Shown here one piece after another: positions 6,896-13,805 of a DNA stretch of 16,693 nucleotides. The stretch is from positions 1-16,693 of the forward strand of contig CATLZI010000014.1 of the NCBI GenBank assembly GCA_950063125.1. Reading direction: 5' to 3'. Source of the stretch: an uncultured Porticoccus sp. GTDB taxonomy: Bacteria > Pseudomonadota > Gammaproteobacteria > Pseudomonadales > Porticoccaceae. Positions within the stretch are counted from its first letter, which is position 1, and each line of letters starts with the position of its first letter. A program made the position numbers and the translations under genes. The notes under the pieces were generated by a model that did no database searches, was not told where the DNA came from, and saw only the letters and a list, made by a program, of their open reading frames with translations.

Positions 6896-7172
6896 GGCCT
6901 TCTCCCTCTTGTGAGGACGACGGCTTGGGCACGGCAACCCTGCGCGGCTGGATGACCACCTCCAGTCCCAGGGTGCGCAGCGCTTTTAGCACTTTGCCCA
7001 GCTCCGCAGTTTCCTTGCCACGCTCGAATTCGGATAAAAAGCGGGTGCTCAGGTTACCCAGTCCCGAGATCGTTTCCAACGTCAGTTTTCTCTGTTTCCG
7101 GTGAGCACGCACCAGCTTGCCGAGATCCTCAGCGGATCGGATTGCACCGTATTGCACCTGATCGTGAGCCAT
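6888..7172 (-). CDS. hipB: HipB-like Xre-family antitoxin and autorepressor
   Basis: 94-residue DNA-binding protein with one helix-turn-helix of the Xre/Cro kind (about residues 15-70: LGKLVRAHRKQRKLTLETISG, then LSTRFLSEFERGKETAELGKVLKAL). It should bind and neutralise HipA and repress its own operon by binding the palindromic sites upstream. The C-terminal tail is charged and rich in Pro/Ser, as in HipB where the tail can be degraded to free the toxin. It is the first gene of a two-gene operon and overlaps hipA by 8 nt, so the two are probably translationally coupled. The promoter is a TTGATT/TAATTT pair with three operators. Confidence 0.9.
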   Translation of the reverse strand: MAHDQVQYGAIRSAEDLGKLVRAHRKQRKLTLETISGLGNLSTRFLSEFERGKETAELGKVLKALRTLGLEVVIQPRRVAVPKPSSSQEGEGHA

Positions 7173-7202
7173 AATCTATCCAAAAAAATGAGCGTACGGT
7201 AA

Positions 7203-7231
7203 AAATTAGCATGCAGACGCAGCTAAATCAA
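7203..7231 (-). promoter_or_regulatory. hipBA promoter
   Basis: On the minus strand, TTGATT (7231-7226) and an extended -10, TGC-TAATTT (7208-7203), are separated by exactly 17 bp. The start codon of hipB lies about 30 nt downstream. Operator copy 1 abuts the -10 element, so a repressor bound there would block polymerase. Confidence 0.6.
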
Positions 7232-7274
7232 CAAATATTTACCGTACGGGATAAATATTAGAGTATTGGCTTGC

Positions 7275-7303
7275 TTGAGTAAGAATATATCCCGTACGAT
7301 AAA
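7275..7303 (+). promoter_or_regulatory. Possible rightward promoter overlapped by hip operator copy 3
   Basis: TTGAGT (7275-7280) and GATAAA (7298-7303) are separated by 17 bp; each matches four of six consensus bases. Operator copy 3 falls in the spacer. If active, it would drive transcription into the gene-less region toward the recombinase. Weak evidence. Confidence 0.3.
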
Positions 7304-7310
7304 AATTGTC

Positions 7311-7801
7311 GGCCGCCAGCGTACAGCCCCATGGTGGTTCCACTGTAACCGTGGGTCGAACAGATTTGTCTGTTCAACTGCCATGACAGGTCGCAGACCT
7401 GGCGTGGTGGTTGATTCGAACGAAGCCCTCGTCACTGCTTAGCGAAGCGGGGTAGTGACGAGGGCGGCGGAGCACGGAACGACAACGGATTGCGCTCGGA
7501 TTGATGCGTTCCCAGCGAGTTCGCTCTAACTATACTAGCGGCCAAGAAACGTAAACAGTTCCATACGCGGCCACGGCGGTAACGTGGATGAGGATTGTCG
7601 CCCTCGCCATCAAAAATGGCAAAAACGGCAACGGCGCCAGCCGAGCTACCCTGGCGCACAGCATCAGCTGCAGCTCATCTTCAATATTTCCTCAATAGCA
7701 GGACGTTCGTCCTCGCTTCAATCTGGCTAATGCCACCTCAAACCCGGCTTGCAAGTAGCCGACTACCAACGCGCCGTTTCACCGACGGTTTCTTTCAACT
7801 C
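7311..7801. other. Gene-less region with stable stem-loops between hipBA and the recombinase
   Basis: No open frame in this stretch looks like a gene: those present are short, lack ribosome sites and show no domain pattern. Structure is visible: GAACAGA-TTTG-TCTGTTC (7358-7375); CAGGTC-GCA-GACCTG (7387-7401), extended by CCA/TGG across a 3x3 internal loop; and a 12-bp perfect stem (7425-7436 with 7454-7465) that encloses a second hairpin, GCTT-AGCG-AAGC. Further on are GGAC-GTTC-type palindromes around 7700-7713. A lone -10-like TATACT lies at 7531. It could be an untranslated leader, a noncoding RNA or a DNA processing site. Confidence 0.45.
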
Positions 7802-8000
7802 GCGGACCGATGGTTCCGCTCATTTAAAAGGAGGTGAAGTACTCACCATCGCAACTGACTCTTAGAGTCCATTGGTTTACCCGGCACCATCTTCAGCAGA
7901 AGAGCAGCCAGGTTGCCTGCGACCAGGCTTATCAGGTCGAAAGGGGAGTAGTGTCCCTTGACCCATCCGCTTCGGCGGACCCAGTCAGGCTACGAGCCTG
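7802..8000 (+). ncRNA. Array of seven consecutive hairpins directly upstream of the recombinase; candidate structured RNA
   Basis: Seven near-perfect stems in 199 bp: 7802-7819 (GCGGA/TCCGC with inner CC/GG), 7833-7847 (GGTGA/TCACC), 7857-7869 (GACTC/GAGTC), 7915-7928 (GCCTG/CAGGC), 7935-7963 (9 bp with one 2-nt bulge, GGTC..AAGGG with CCCTT-GACC), 7966-7979 (TCCGC-TTCG-GCGGA, a classic UUCG tetraloop) and 7986-8000 (CAGGCT-ACG-AGCCTG). A perfect but orphan ribosome-site sequence lies at 7828-7837. The recombinase ATG is 40 nt after the last stem. I do not recognise a known RNA family; a recombination site is the alternative. Confidence 0.4.
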
Positions 8001-8039
8001 TGGTTGGTCAGAAACACTTACCAGACTGGAAAGTACACG

Positions 8040-8906
8040 ATGAGAGACCTGAACTACCAATTGAAACAGTTGTGCAAACGCAATCGCGATGGCAGTTACA
8101 GTACGCAAGCCAATCGCGCGCGCATACTTAACCAGATTGCCAATCAACTGCAGGAGATGGGGTATCGGCGCATGACTACCCGATCCCTAAAGCCGAAGCA
8201 CGTGGACGCCCTGGTGAAACGCTGGTTCAGCGAGGGCATGGCGGCCGGTACCATCAAAAACCGTATGAATTGCCTGCGCTGGTGGGCCGCCAAGGTGGAT
8301 AGGCGCAATGTTATTGCCCGATCGAATGAGTTCTACGGCATTCCCGATCGGCAGTTCGTCAGTCAACACTCCAAGGCGGTGGTTGTCGGTAACGATGCGT
8401 TGACCAGCGTTAAAGATGAGCATGTGCGAATGACTCTGGAGTTACAGCGCGCCTTCGGATTGCGCAGGGAGGAGGCGATCAAATTTATCCCAGCTTATGC
8501 CGACCAGGGTGATCACGTTCGCCTGAAAGCTACCTGGACGAAAGGGGGCAAGATGCGGATCGTGCCGGTGCTCACCCAGGAACAGCGTGCCGTCTTGAAT
8601 CGTGCCCACCGACTGGTGGGATCTGGTTCCCTGATTCCACCGCAGAAAACCTACATCCAACAGTTGCGGACCTATGAACGTCATACCACTCAGGCAGGTT
8701 TATCGAAACTGCATGGCCTGCGCCATGCGTATGCGCAGTCACGCTATCAGGCGTTGACGGGTTGGGCCTGTCCTGCGGCGGGTGGACCGGTCGCAAACAG
8801 TTTAAGCACCGAGCAACGACAGCAGGACCATCAGGCACGACTCACCATCAGTCGCGAGTTGGGCCACGCCCGCGAGCAGATCAGCGCTGTTTATTTAGGT
8901 CGATGA
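8040..8906 (+). CDS. Tyrosine recombinase, Phage_integr_N/Integrase_1 type
   Basis: 288-residue site-specific recombinase of the kind annotated as 'integrase domain-containing protein' in ICEs. The N-terminal SAM-like DNA-binding part begins MRDLNYQLKQLCKRNRDGSY and includes a helix-rich region to about residue 100. The catalytic set is complete: Arg142 (FGLRREEA), Lys168 (WTKGGKMRIVPV), His225 and Arg228 (LHGLRHAYA), His276 (ELGHAR) and nucleophile Tyr285 (AVYLGR). An insertion of about 45 residues separates the HxxR and GH boxes, and the Tyr lies only four residues from the end. The ATG at 8040 has a GGAAAG site; the frame also extends to a GTG at 8004. It sits mid-element, not at an end, so it is probably not the ICE integrase; it may act on a site in the hairpin-rich region upstream. 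Substrate unknown. Confidence 0.8.
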   Translation: MRDLNYQLKQLCKRNRDGSYSTQANRARILNQIANQLQEMGYRRMTTRSLKPKHVDALVKRWFSEGMAAGTIKNRMNCLRWWAAKVDRRNVIARSNEFYGIPDRQFVSQHSKAVVVGNDALTSVKDEHVRMTLELQRAFGLRREEAIKFIPAYADQGDHVRLKATWTKGGKMRIVPVLTQEQRAVLNRAHRLVGSGSLIPPQKTYIQQLRTYERHTTQAGLSKLHGLRHAYAQSRYQALTGWACPAAGGPVANSLSTEQRQQDHQARLTISRELGHAREQISAVYLGR

Positions 8907-9020
8907 GTTTTGGCCGAGGCGTCTCATGGATAAGCACGACACTCACCGAGTGGATTAACCATTCACGCCAGAAGATCACTTGGCGATCATGATGCCATTC
9001 ATCACGATCGAGGCCAAAAC
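8907..9020 (+). promoter_or_regulatory. Intergenic region closed by a 9-bp inverted repeat with two inner hairpins
   Basis: GTTTTGGCC (8907-8915) begins right after the recombinase stop, and its exact reverse complement GGCCAAAAC (9012-9020) ends right before the pilL start. Inside are CACTC-ACC-GAGTG (8940-8952) and an 11-position stem with one A-C mismatch (8984-8994 with 9000-9010, loop CCATT). Folded, this gives a three-way junction. The GAGG ribosome site of the next gene lies partly in the closing stem. No convincing promoter is seen. Confidence 0.5.
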
Positions 9021-9515
9021 ATGTCTTCGTTTAAACATCACGGAATCCCTCGTCTCCTAACGATACTGGTGTGCTGTTCTGGTGCTGCCGTCGGGAGCCA
9101 TTCGGTAGTGGCGGCAGACCAGCCCGTCACAACGATGACCACGCTGATACAAACGGGTCGCTATTCAGTGATGGCCGCTCAGCCGACCACCGGGCAGCGG
9201 GATCTGTTATCGGTGACGAGAGCGATCACGATTCCAGGCGACATCGAAAGTGTGGGGGAGGCCTTCCACTGGATGTTGCGAGATTCCGGCTATCGCCTGG
9301 CGGCCGATGTTGTGCTGTCGGAGGAGGCGAAAGCCATGCTGGCGCTGCCACTGCCAGCGGTGCATCGTCGCTTTGAGCCCATGCCACTTCAAACCGTGAT
9401 GGGACTTATGATCGGTCCTGCTTTTCACCTTATCCAGGATCCCGTTCACCGCCTCATTGCGTTCGAGCGTTGCGCGGAGTTTTCAGTCCCCAATGCGACG
9501 GGAGGTGCACAGTAA
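9021..9515 (+). CDS. PilL-N-like (TIGR03748) conjugation protein
   Basis: 164-residue exported protein of the PFGI-1 class conjugation region. A Sec signal peptide is visible (positive start SFKHHGIPR, hydrophobic LLTILVCCSGAAVG, then probable cleavage after VVA near residue 31). The mature part shows the family-like pattern GRYSVMAAQPTTGQRDLL, ITIPGDIESVGEAFHWMLRDSGYRLA and MPLQTVMGLMIGPAFHL, which resembles the N-terminal domain of secretin-like PilL/PilN proteins. In this ICE class the domain is thought to belong to the type IV pilus or transfer envelope apparatus. It is first in a long run of conjugation genes. The start has a GAGG site. The next gene begins within its stop codon (TAATG). 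Confidence 0.75.
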   Translation: MSSFKHHGIPRLLTILVCCSGAAVGSHSVVAADQPVTTMTTLIQTGRYSVMAAQPTTGQRDLLSVTRAITIPGDIESVGEAFHWMLRDSGYRLAADVVLSEEAKAMLALPLPAVHRRFEPMPLQTVMGLMIGPAFHLIQDPVHRLIAFERCAEFSVPNATGGAQ

Positions 9516-9742
9516 TGGAAGCCTTTGTCATTGCCATCGTTTTTGTTACTGCATGGGTTATGGGTGCTGAGTCCAGGCAAGTTGATCCGGAACCGCGTGC
9601 TGAAAGCAAGGCAGTTTCGATCAGCGATCAGGTAGAGGATCGAGAATGCTCCGTGCGTATTTGTGATCAGGAGTATCAGCTGATCATTCAGCGCGATCTG
9701 ACCGTGCCCGTTGATCAAAAGGTCAATGAAGATGACCATTGA
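9515..9742 (+). CDS. Small membrane-anchored or exported protein, unknown
   Basis: 75-residue protein I do not recognise. It starts with a hydrophobic segment (MEAFVIAIVFVTAWVMGA, residues 1-18) that can be a signal or a single membrane anchor, followed by a charged, acidic tail with two cysteines in CSVRIC. The start ATG shares one base with the pilL stop, with a strong GGAGGTG site inside pilL (9501-9507), and its 3' end overlaps the next gene. This packing supports a real gene, although a longer frame opens at 9470. The position suggests a small envelope component of the conjugation machinery. Confidence 0.6.
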   Translation: MEAFVIAIVFVTAWVMGAESRQVDPEPRAESKAVSISDQVEDRECSVRICDQEYQLIIQRDLTVPVDQKVNEDDH

Positions 9743-10550
9743 GCATCACATGAGAAAACCTGCCATCGCATTAATCGGGTTCTGTCTTTGCATCACGTTG
9801 CCTGTTAACGCGGATACCCGGCAGGTAGCCGAATCACCATCTTCGAACACATTGGCGATTGAGCAATCTGCAATAGAACGTATCGACTCTCAAACGTTTC
9901 GTGCTGACCAGTGGGGATTAGATGAATCGGAATGGCAGCGTTACCAATCTTTGCTGCAGGGTATCAGGGGCAGCGTGAGTCCTGCGACCTTGTCACCCCT
10001 AGAAGTGCTGGGCATCCACGCCCGCAGTGCCGATGAACGTCGGCGCTACGCTGAGCAGTGGGCAGTGATGATGCGTGACGATGCCGAGCGCATCCTGGCG
10101 TTTCAGCGGGCTTACGACGACGCCCAGCGGCGCCTGTTCCCCAACGGTTTATTGATCGACCCCGGTGTTGTAGCGTCCACCAAGCCGGATCAAGGTCTGG
10201 CGGGAAAATTCGTGTGGCAATCGTCGGACCGGGTGTTGTTCTTTACCGATACCCAATGCCCGACCTGCGATGCGGTGCTGGAGCGATTGGTCAGCCAGAT
10301 CACACAGTTCTCCGGCATTGATCTGTACCTGATCGATGTGTTTGCCGGTGAAGAATCCCGCATACGTGCCTGGGCGGCCTCGAAACAGATTGATCCCCAA
10401 TGGGTGAGCGAGCACAAGATTACTCTGAACATCGACGCCGGTGCGCTAGGTAAGGTCTCCGCACATACGGGTCTGCAAAGACACGATTTGCCTGTACTGA
10501 TATTGCGGCGGGATGATCGCTTGATGCCCTTGCCGGTATCACGATTCTAG
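9732..10550 (+). CDS. TIGR03759-like integrating conjugative element protein with CxxC
   Basis: About 272 residues. An N-terminal signal peptide is visible (IEHHMRKPAIALIGFCLCITLPVNA). The middle is helical: the family-like segment WGLDESEWQRYQSLLQGIRG, then SPLEVLGIHARSADERRRYAEQWA. The C-terminal half has a thioredoxin-like strand and motif, VLFFTDTQCPTCDAVLERL, with Cys176 and Cys179, followed by IDLYLIDVFAG and later DLPVLILRRD. A periplasmic thiol-disulfide or assembly role is plausible but not shown for this family. The start is ambiguous: ATG at 9726, 9732 or 9750; 9732 was chosen because AAAAGG lies 9 nt upstream. It overlaps the previous gene by 11 nt and is followed 12 bp later by the transglycosylase. 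Confidence 0.75.
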   Translation: MTIEHHMRKPAIALIGFCLCITLPVNADTRQVAESPSSNTLAIEQSAIERIDSQTFRADQWGLDESEWQRYQSLLQGIRGSVSPATLSPLEVLGIHARSADERRRYAEQWAVMMRDDAERILAFQRAYDDAQRRLFPNGLLIDPGVVASTKPDQGLAGKFVWQSSDRVLFFTDTQCPTCDAVLERLVSQITQFSGIDLYLIDVFAGEESRIRAWAASKQIDPQWVSEHKITLNIDAGALGKVSAHTGLQRHDLPVLILRRDDRLMPLPVSRF

Positions 10551-10562
10551 CGGGCGCCGGTC

Positions 10563-11123
10563 ATGGGGAGTTGGCCGATCATACCTTGTGTCATCGGTTT
10601 GCTGTGGTGGTCGACGGCCGCGCAGTCGCAATCCGTGCCAGTGGGTTATCAGCAAGTCGCGATCGAATACGGCCTGCCTCCGGGCCTGTTCTACGCGGTG
10701 GCCTTGACCGAGAGCGGACAAAGCTCCCTCAGCGGTGGACAGTTACGCCCCTGGCCGTGGGCGCTCAATATTGATGGGGAAGGGCACTATTTCCCGTCGC
10801 GTCAGATGGCATGGCAGGCCCTGGAGAAGGTGTTGACGGAAACCAAAACCTCGGTGGATATCGGGCTGATGCAAATCAGTTGGCGTTACCATCGTTCAGT
10901 CCTGGGCTCATCCTGGCAAGCGCTGGATCCCTACCACAACCTGCGTGTGGCCGCCGCGATCCTGCGCGACTGCTTCGTCGAACACACCCACTGGATTCAA
11001 AGCGCCGGCTGCTATCACGCACCCAACGATCCTGCCCGAGCTGATCGCTACGGTCAGCGGGTCAAGGCGCACTGGATGCGGTTGACCGATACATCACAGG
11101 AGGTACGTCTTGAGAATCCATAA
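10563..11123 (+). CDS. Lytic transglycosylase (SLT domain), VirB1-like
   Basis: 186-residue exported muramidase expected to cut peptidoglycan locally so that the conjugation channel can pass. A signal peptide is visible (IPCVIGLLWWSTAAQSQS). The SLT signature is clear: GLPPGLFYAVALTESGQSS with catalytic Glu50, then VDIGLMQISWRYH, and YHNLRVAAAILRDC later. It ends with a Tyr-rich segment (AGCYHAPND.. RYGQRV) typical of this fold. The length is normal for the PFGI-1 class. The ribosome site is weak (GGGCGCCGG), suggesting coupling with the gene before it, 12 bp upstream. The 3' end overlaps the next gene's start by 14 nt. Confidence 0.85.
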   Translation: MGSWPIIPCVIGLLWWSTAAQSQSVPVGYQQVAIEYGLPPGLFYAVALTESGQSSLSGGQLRPWPWALNIDGEGHYFPSRQMAWQALEKVLTETKTSVDIGLMQISWRYHRSVLGSSWQALDPYHNLRVAAAILRDCFVEHTHWIQSAGCYHAPNDPARADRYGQRVKAHWMRLTDTSQEVRLENP

Positions 11124-11679
11124 ACAACGATCGTTGCCAGTCCTCGTGCTCGGGCTGGTCATGAACTACTCCGTATTGGCTGAGCTGGCGGTGATTTATG
11201 ACAGTGGTGAGACACGGCCCTTAGCGCCGTTACTCAGCCCACTTTTGTCGAAGAAAACTCAATCGACCGCCCCGGCTGAATCGAGCGACCACAATCCATC
11301 TTCAACGTCCTTGCTCGGTCCGGCGACTCTCGGCAATTTATTGCCCATACGTTCACCCGGATTGGCCGTCGGCGATACTGCCGATAGCCAACTGAATCCC
11401 GAGACCCTGGCGCGTTTGGCACAAGGGAATCCACGCCCCTTCTTTCTCATCGGATCGGATGCGTTGTCAGTGCAATGGCTGGCGACTCACCACGACACTC
11501 TCAAAGCCCTGGGTGCGGTGGGTATGCTGGTACAAGCCGATACCGAGGCGGATGTGCGACGGATTGCCGAGGTGGCGCAGGGCTTATCCATCAGCCTGGG
11601 GTCCGGGAGTGATCTGGCCGCCGCACTGGGTATTCATCATTACCCGGTATTGATTACCCGTGATGGCATCCGGCAATGA
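11110..11679 (+). CDS. TIGR03765-like integrating conjugative element protein
   Basis: 189-residue exported protein of the conjugation region. The signal peptide is LPVLVLGLVMNYSVLA; the mature protein begins near ELAVIYDSGETRPLAPLL, the family hallmark. The middle is a Ser/Pro-rich linker, followed by LPIRSPGLAVGD and then PFFLIGSDALSVQWLATH and LGAVGMLVQADTEADVRRIAEVA, an alpha/beta segment ending LGIHHYPVLITRDGI. That ending resembles other periplasmic conjugation proteins such as the TraW/TrbC type. The start is TTG, supported by a perfect AGGAGG (11098-11103) 6 nt upstream. It overlaps the transglycosylase upstream and traD downstream (ATGA). Confidence 0.8.
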   Translation: MRIHKQRSLPVLVLGLVMNYSVLAELAVIYDSGETRPLAPLLSPLLSKKTQSTAPAESSDHNPSSTSLLGPATLGNLLPIRSPGLAVGDTADSQLNPETLARLAQGNPRPFFLIGSDALSVQWLATHHDTLKALGAVGMLVQADTEADVRRIAEVAQGLSISLGSGSDLAAALGIHHYPVLITRDGIRQ

Positions 11680-13805
11680 GCTCGCATCCGATGGAAGCGC
11701 TGTTGCGGCCTCCCGTAGAGTTATGGTCCACCTGTACGGCGTTTGCGGCGGGTACGCTGGCCTGGCTCGCCCCCTGGGCATTGATGATGCCACCGGGTAT
11801 CGCAATGGCCACCAGCCTGACCTTTTTCGGTTTTGGCTTGTGGCGGGGCCGTCAAGCATGGCGTGTGTTGCGCTACCAGCATCACATGAAGCGGCTGCCG
11901 GATTACCAAGTGCGGGCCAACCAGATCCCCGTCAGTCGCCATAAGCTGTTTTTGGGCAAAGGCTTTCGCTGGACCCAGCAACACACCCAGCGCCTGCGCG
12001 ATACCCTCAAGCCCGAGGTTCAACGTTACGTTCAACCGGGCACGTTATACCAGTGGGCGCGACAAAAGGAAGTTGCCTGGGAATCGATTCCTGTCCTGTC
12101 TTTGCTGGCCAAAGCCCTGCGTAGTCGCCGCCGCTGGAACCCGCTGGCGCCACTACCGGCCGTCGGCGGCAAGCCCGCCCTGCACGCGGTTGAACCGCAA
12201 GAGCAGCTCGTGTGGATGGATCTGGGTGAACGGGTCGGGCACACGCTGGTGTTGGGCACCACGCGCGTCGGTAAGACACGCCTGGCGGAACTGCTGATTA
12301 CCCAGGACATCCGCCGGGGTGATGTGGTCATTGTCTTTGACCCCAAAGGGGATGCCGATCTGTTGCGTCGCATCTACGCTGAGGCGAAGCGCGCCGGTCG
12401 GCTAGAGGATTTTTATCTGTTTCATCTCGGCTTTCCGGAACTGTCGGCACGTTACAACGCCATCGGTAACTTCTCCCGCATTACCGAGGTCGCGACCCGC
12501 ATCGCCAATCAGCTGCCCAACGAGGGCAACTCCGCTGCCTTCAAGGAGTTCGCCTGGCGCTTCGTCAATATCATTGCGCGCGCCCTGGTGGCCCTGAAAC
12601 GCCGGCCGGACTACCAGCAGATCCGTCGTTACATCAACGACATCGAGCCGCTGTTTGTGGAATACGCCGGCCACTGTGCCGACGTTGCCGGCTTCGAAGC
12701 CTGGGCGTCTCTGGTTGAAGCGCGCGCGGCGGATATCAAAGAGCGCAATTTACCCAATGCCCTGCGTGGCCGGTCGATGGAAGCCATCGCCTGCATGCGC
12801 TTGCTGCAGGAGAAGGCCATTTACGATCCCGTGCTGGACGGGCTGATTTCCGCGTTCAAATACGATAAGACCTATTTCGACAAGATCGTCAGCTCCGTCG
12901 GCCCGTTGATGGAAAAGCTGACCACCGGCACCATTGCCGGGCTGATCTCACCGGACTACCAGGATGAGCACGACGCCAGGCCGATCTTTGAATGGATGGA
13001 TGTGGTGCGCCGCAAGGGCATCGTGTATGTGGGACTGGATGCACTCACCGATACTACCGTGGCCAGTGCGGTGGGCAATTCCATGTTTGCGGATCTGGTG
13101 TCCGTCGCGGGGCATATCTACAAGCACGGTGTCGCGGCTAAGGGTACTGATGCGCCAGACCCGGAAACCACAACACACAAAACCCCCACCATCTCTCTGC
13201 ATGCGGATGAGTTCAACGAGCTGATCGGTGATGAATTCGTGCCACTGCTGAACAAGGCCGGCGGGGCAGGCTTTCAGGTCACGGCCTATACCCAGACCTG
13301 GTCGGACGTGGAAGCGCGAATCGGCAGTCGGGCGAAAGCGGGGCAGGTGGCCGGTAACTTCAATACCCTGCTGATGCTGCGGGTGAAAGAGCTGGATACC
13401 GCCGCCATGCTGACCGAACAGCTGCCGCGGGTTGAGGTCTTCACCCTGATGAGTGTCTCCGGCGTCGATGATTCGTCGGATCCCGGTTCCGGGGTCGACT
13501 TCAAATCCCGCAACGAAGACCGGATCAGTGTCTCGGAAGTACCGATGCTGACTGCCGCGGATATGGTCACGATGCCCAAGGGGCAGGCCTTCGCCCTGCT
13601 GGAAGGCGGCCAGCTGTGGAAAATCCGTATCCCGCTGCCGGATGACCGCGAGGATACGGCCATGCCTGATGACTTTGAGGCGATAGCCGAGGCCATGCGC
13701 CGCAGCTATATCACCAACGATCACTGGTACCGGGTCACCGACCACTGGTGGCAAGCCGTCTCCGAGGCCGCGATCCGACCCTCAGACGCCGGTGAGCAGG
13801 CTTGA
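11676..13805 (+). CDS. traD: TraD-like type IV coupling protein (SXT/TOL subfamily)
   Basis: 709-residue ATPase that links the relaxosome-bound DNA to the transfer channel at the inner membrane. Two N-terminal membrane segments are visible (about residues 10-60: LWSTCTAFAAGTLAWLAPWAL and GIAMATSLTFFGFGLW). The Walker A loop is GTTRVGKTR (194-202, Lys200). A Walker B-like VIVFDPKGD (Asp222) follows closely, and a second acidic motif LHADEFNEL (Asp511-Glu512) is preceded by hydrophobic strands. The TraG/VirD4-like stretches GNFNTLLMLRVKELDTAAML and YTQTWSDVEARIGSRAKAGQV are present. The C-terminus ends in a Trp-rich acidic tail. It overlaps the previous gene by 4 nt (ATGA) and the next by 4 nt (TTGA), so translation is coupled. 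Length and motifs match the SXT/TOL TraD subfamily. Confidence 0.9.
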   Translation: MSSHPMEALLRPPVELWSTCTAFAAGTLAWLAPWALMMPPGIAMATSLTFFGFGLWRGRQAWRVLRYQHHMKRLPDYQVRANQIPVSRHKLFLGKGFRWTQQHTQRLRDTLKPEVQRYVQPGTLYQWARQKEVAWESIPVLSLLAKALRSRRRWNPLAPLPAVGGKPALHAVEPQEQLVWMDLGERVGHTLVLGTTRVGKTRLAELLITQDIRRGDVVIVFDPKGDADLLRRIYAEAKRAGRLEDFYLFHLGFPELSARYNAIGNFSRITEVATRIANQLPNEGNSAAFKEFAWRFVNIIARALVALKRRPDYQQIRRYINDIEPLFVEYAGHCADVAGFEAWASLVEARAADIKERNLPNALRGRSMEAIACMRLLQEKAIYDPVLDGLISAFKYDKTYFDKIVSSVGPLMEKLTTGTIAGLISPDYQDEHDARPIFEWMDVVRRKGIVYVGLDALTDTTVASAVGNSMFADLVSVAGHIYKHGVAAKGTDAPDPETTTHKTPTISLHADEFNELIGDEFVPLLNKAGGAGFQVTAYTQTWSDVEARIGSRAKAGQVAGNFNTLLMLRVKELDTAAMLTEQLPRVEVFTLMSVSGVDDSSDPGSGVDFKSRNEDRISVSEVPMLTAADMVTMPKGQAFALLEGGQLWKIRIPLPDDREDTAMPDDFEAIAEAMRRSYITNDHWYRVTDHWWQAVSEAAIRPSDAGEQA

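Larger units (their letters stand above)
7190..7303. promoter_or_regulatory. Three hip operator copies spaced exactly 50 bp
   Basis: The palindromic core CGTACG occurs at 7193-7198, 7243-7248 and 7293-7298, each flanked by A/T-rich sequence related to TATCCCGTACGGTAAAAATT. Copy 2 has the longest symmetric core, CCGTACGG. Known E. coli HipB operators have TATCC-8 bp-GGATA; these share the TATCC/GGATA elements around a shorter core. Probably HipB (or HipBA) binding sites. Confidence 0.7.

Noticed and set aside
7501..7536. Integron-like attC or promoter at TATACT
   Set aside because: No GTTRRRY-type core pair was found around the stems, and no -35 element lies 16-18 bp before TATACT.
7595..7837. 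80-codon plus-strand frame in the gene-less region
   Set aside because: It has a weak TTG-type start, no ribosome site and a composition like random sequence. The region shows RNA-like stems instead.
7311..8039. CRISPR array, tRNA or rRNA in the gene-less region
   Set aside because: No regularly spaced direct repeats, no cloverleaf with acceptor and T-arm consensus, and no rRNA-like sequence were seen.
7834..8043. 69-codon frame starting GTG behind a perfect ribosome-site sequence
   Set aside because: The GTG overlaps the ribosome-site sequence itself, so spacing is impossible, and the frame runs through seven hairpins into the recombinase start.
12948..13754. Long open frame (268 codons) on the minus strand opposite traD
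   Set aside because: It is the shadow of traD, whose motifs are clear on the plus strand. The minus-strand translation shows no domain pattern and no ribosome site.
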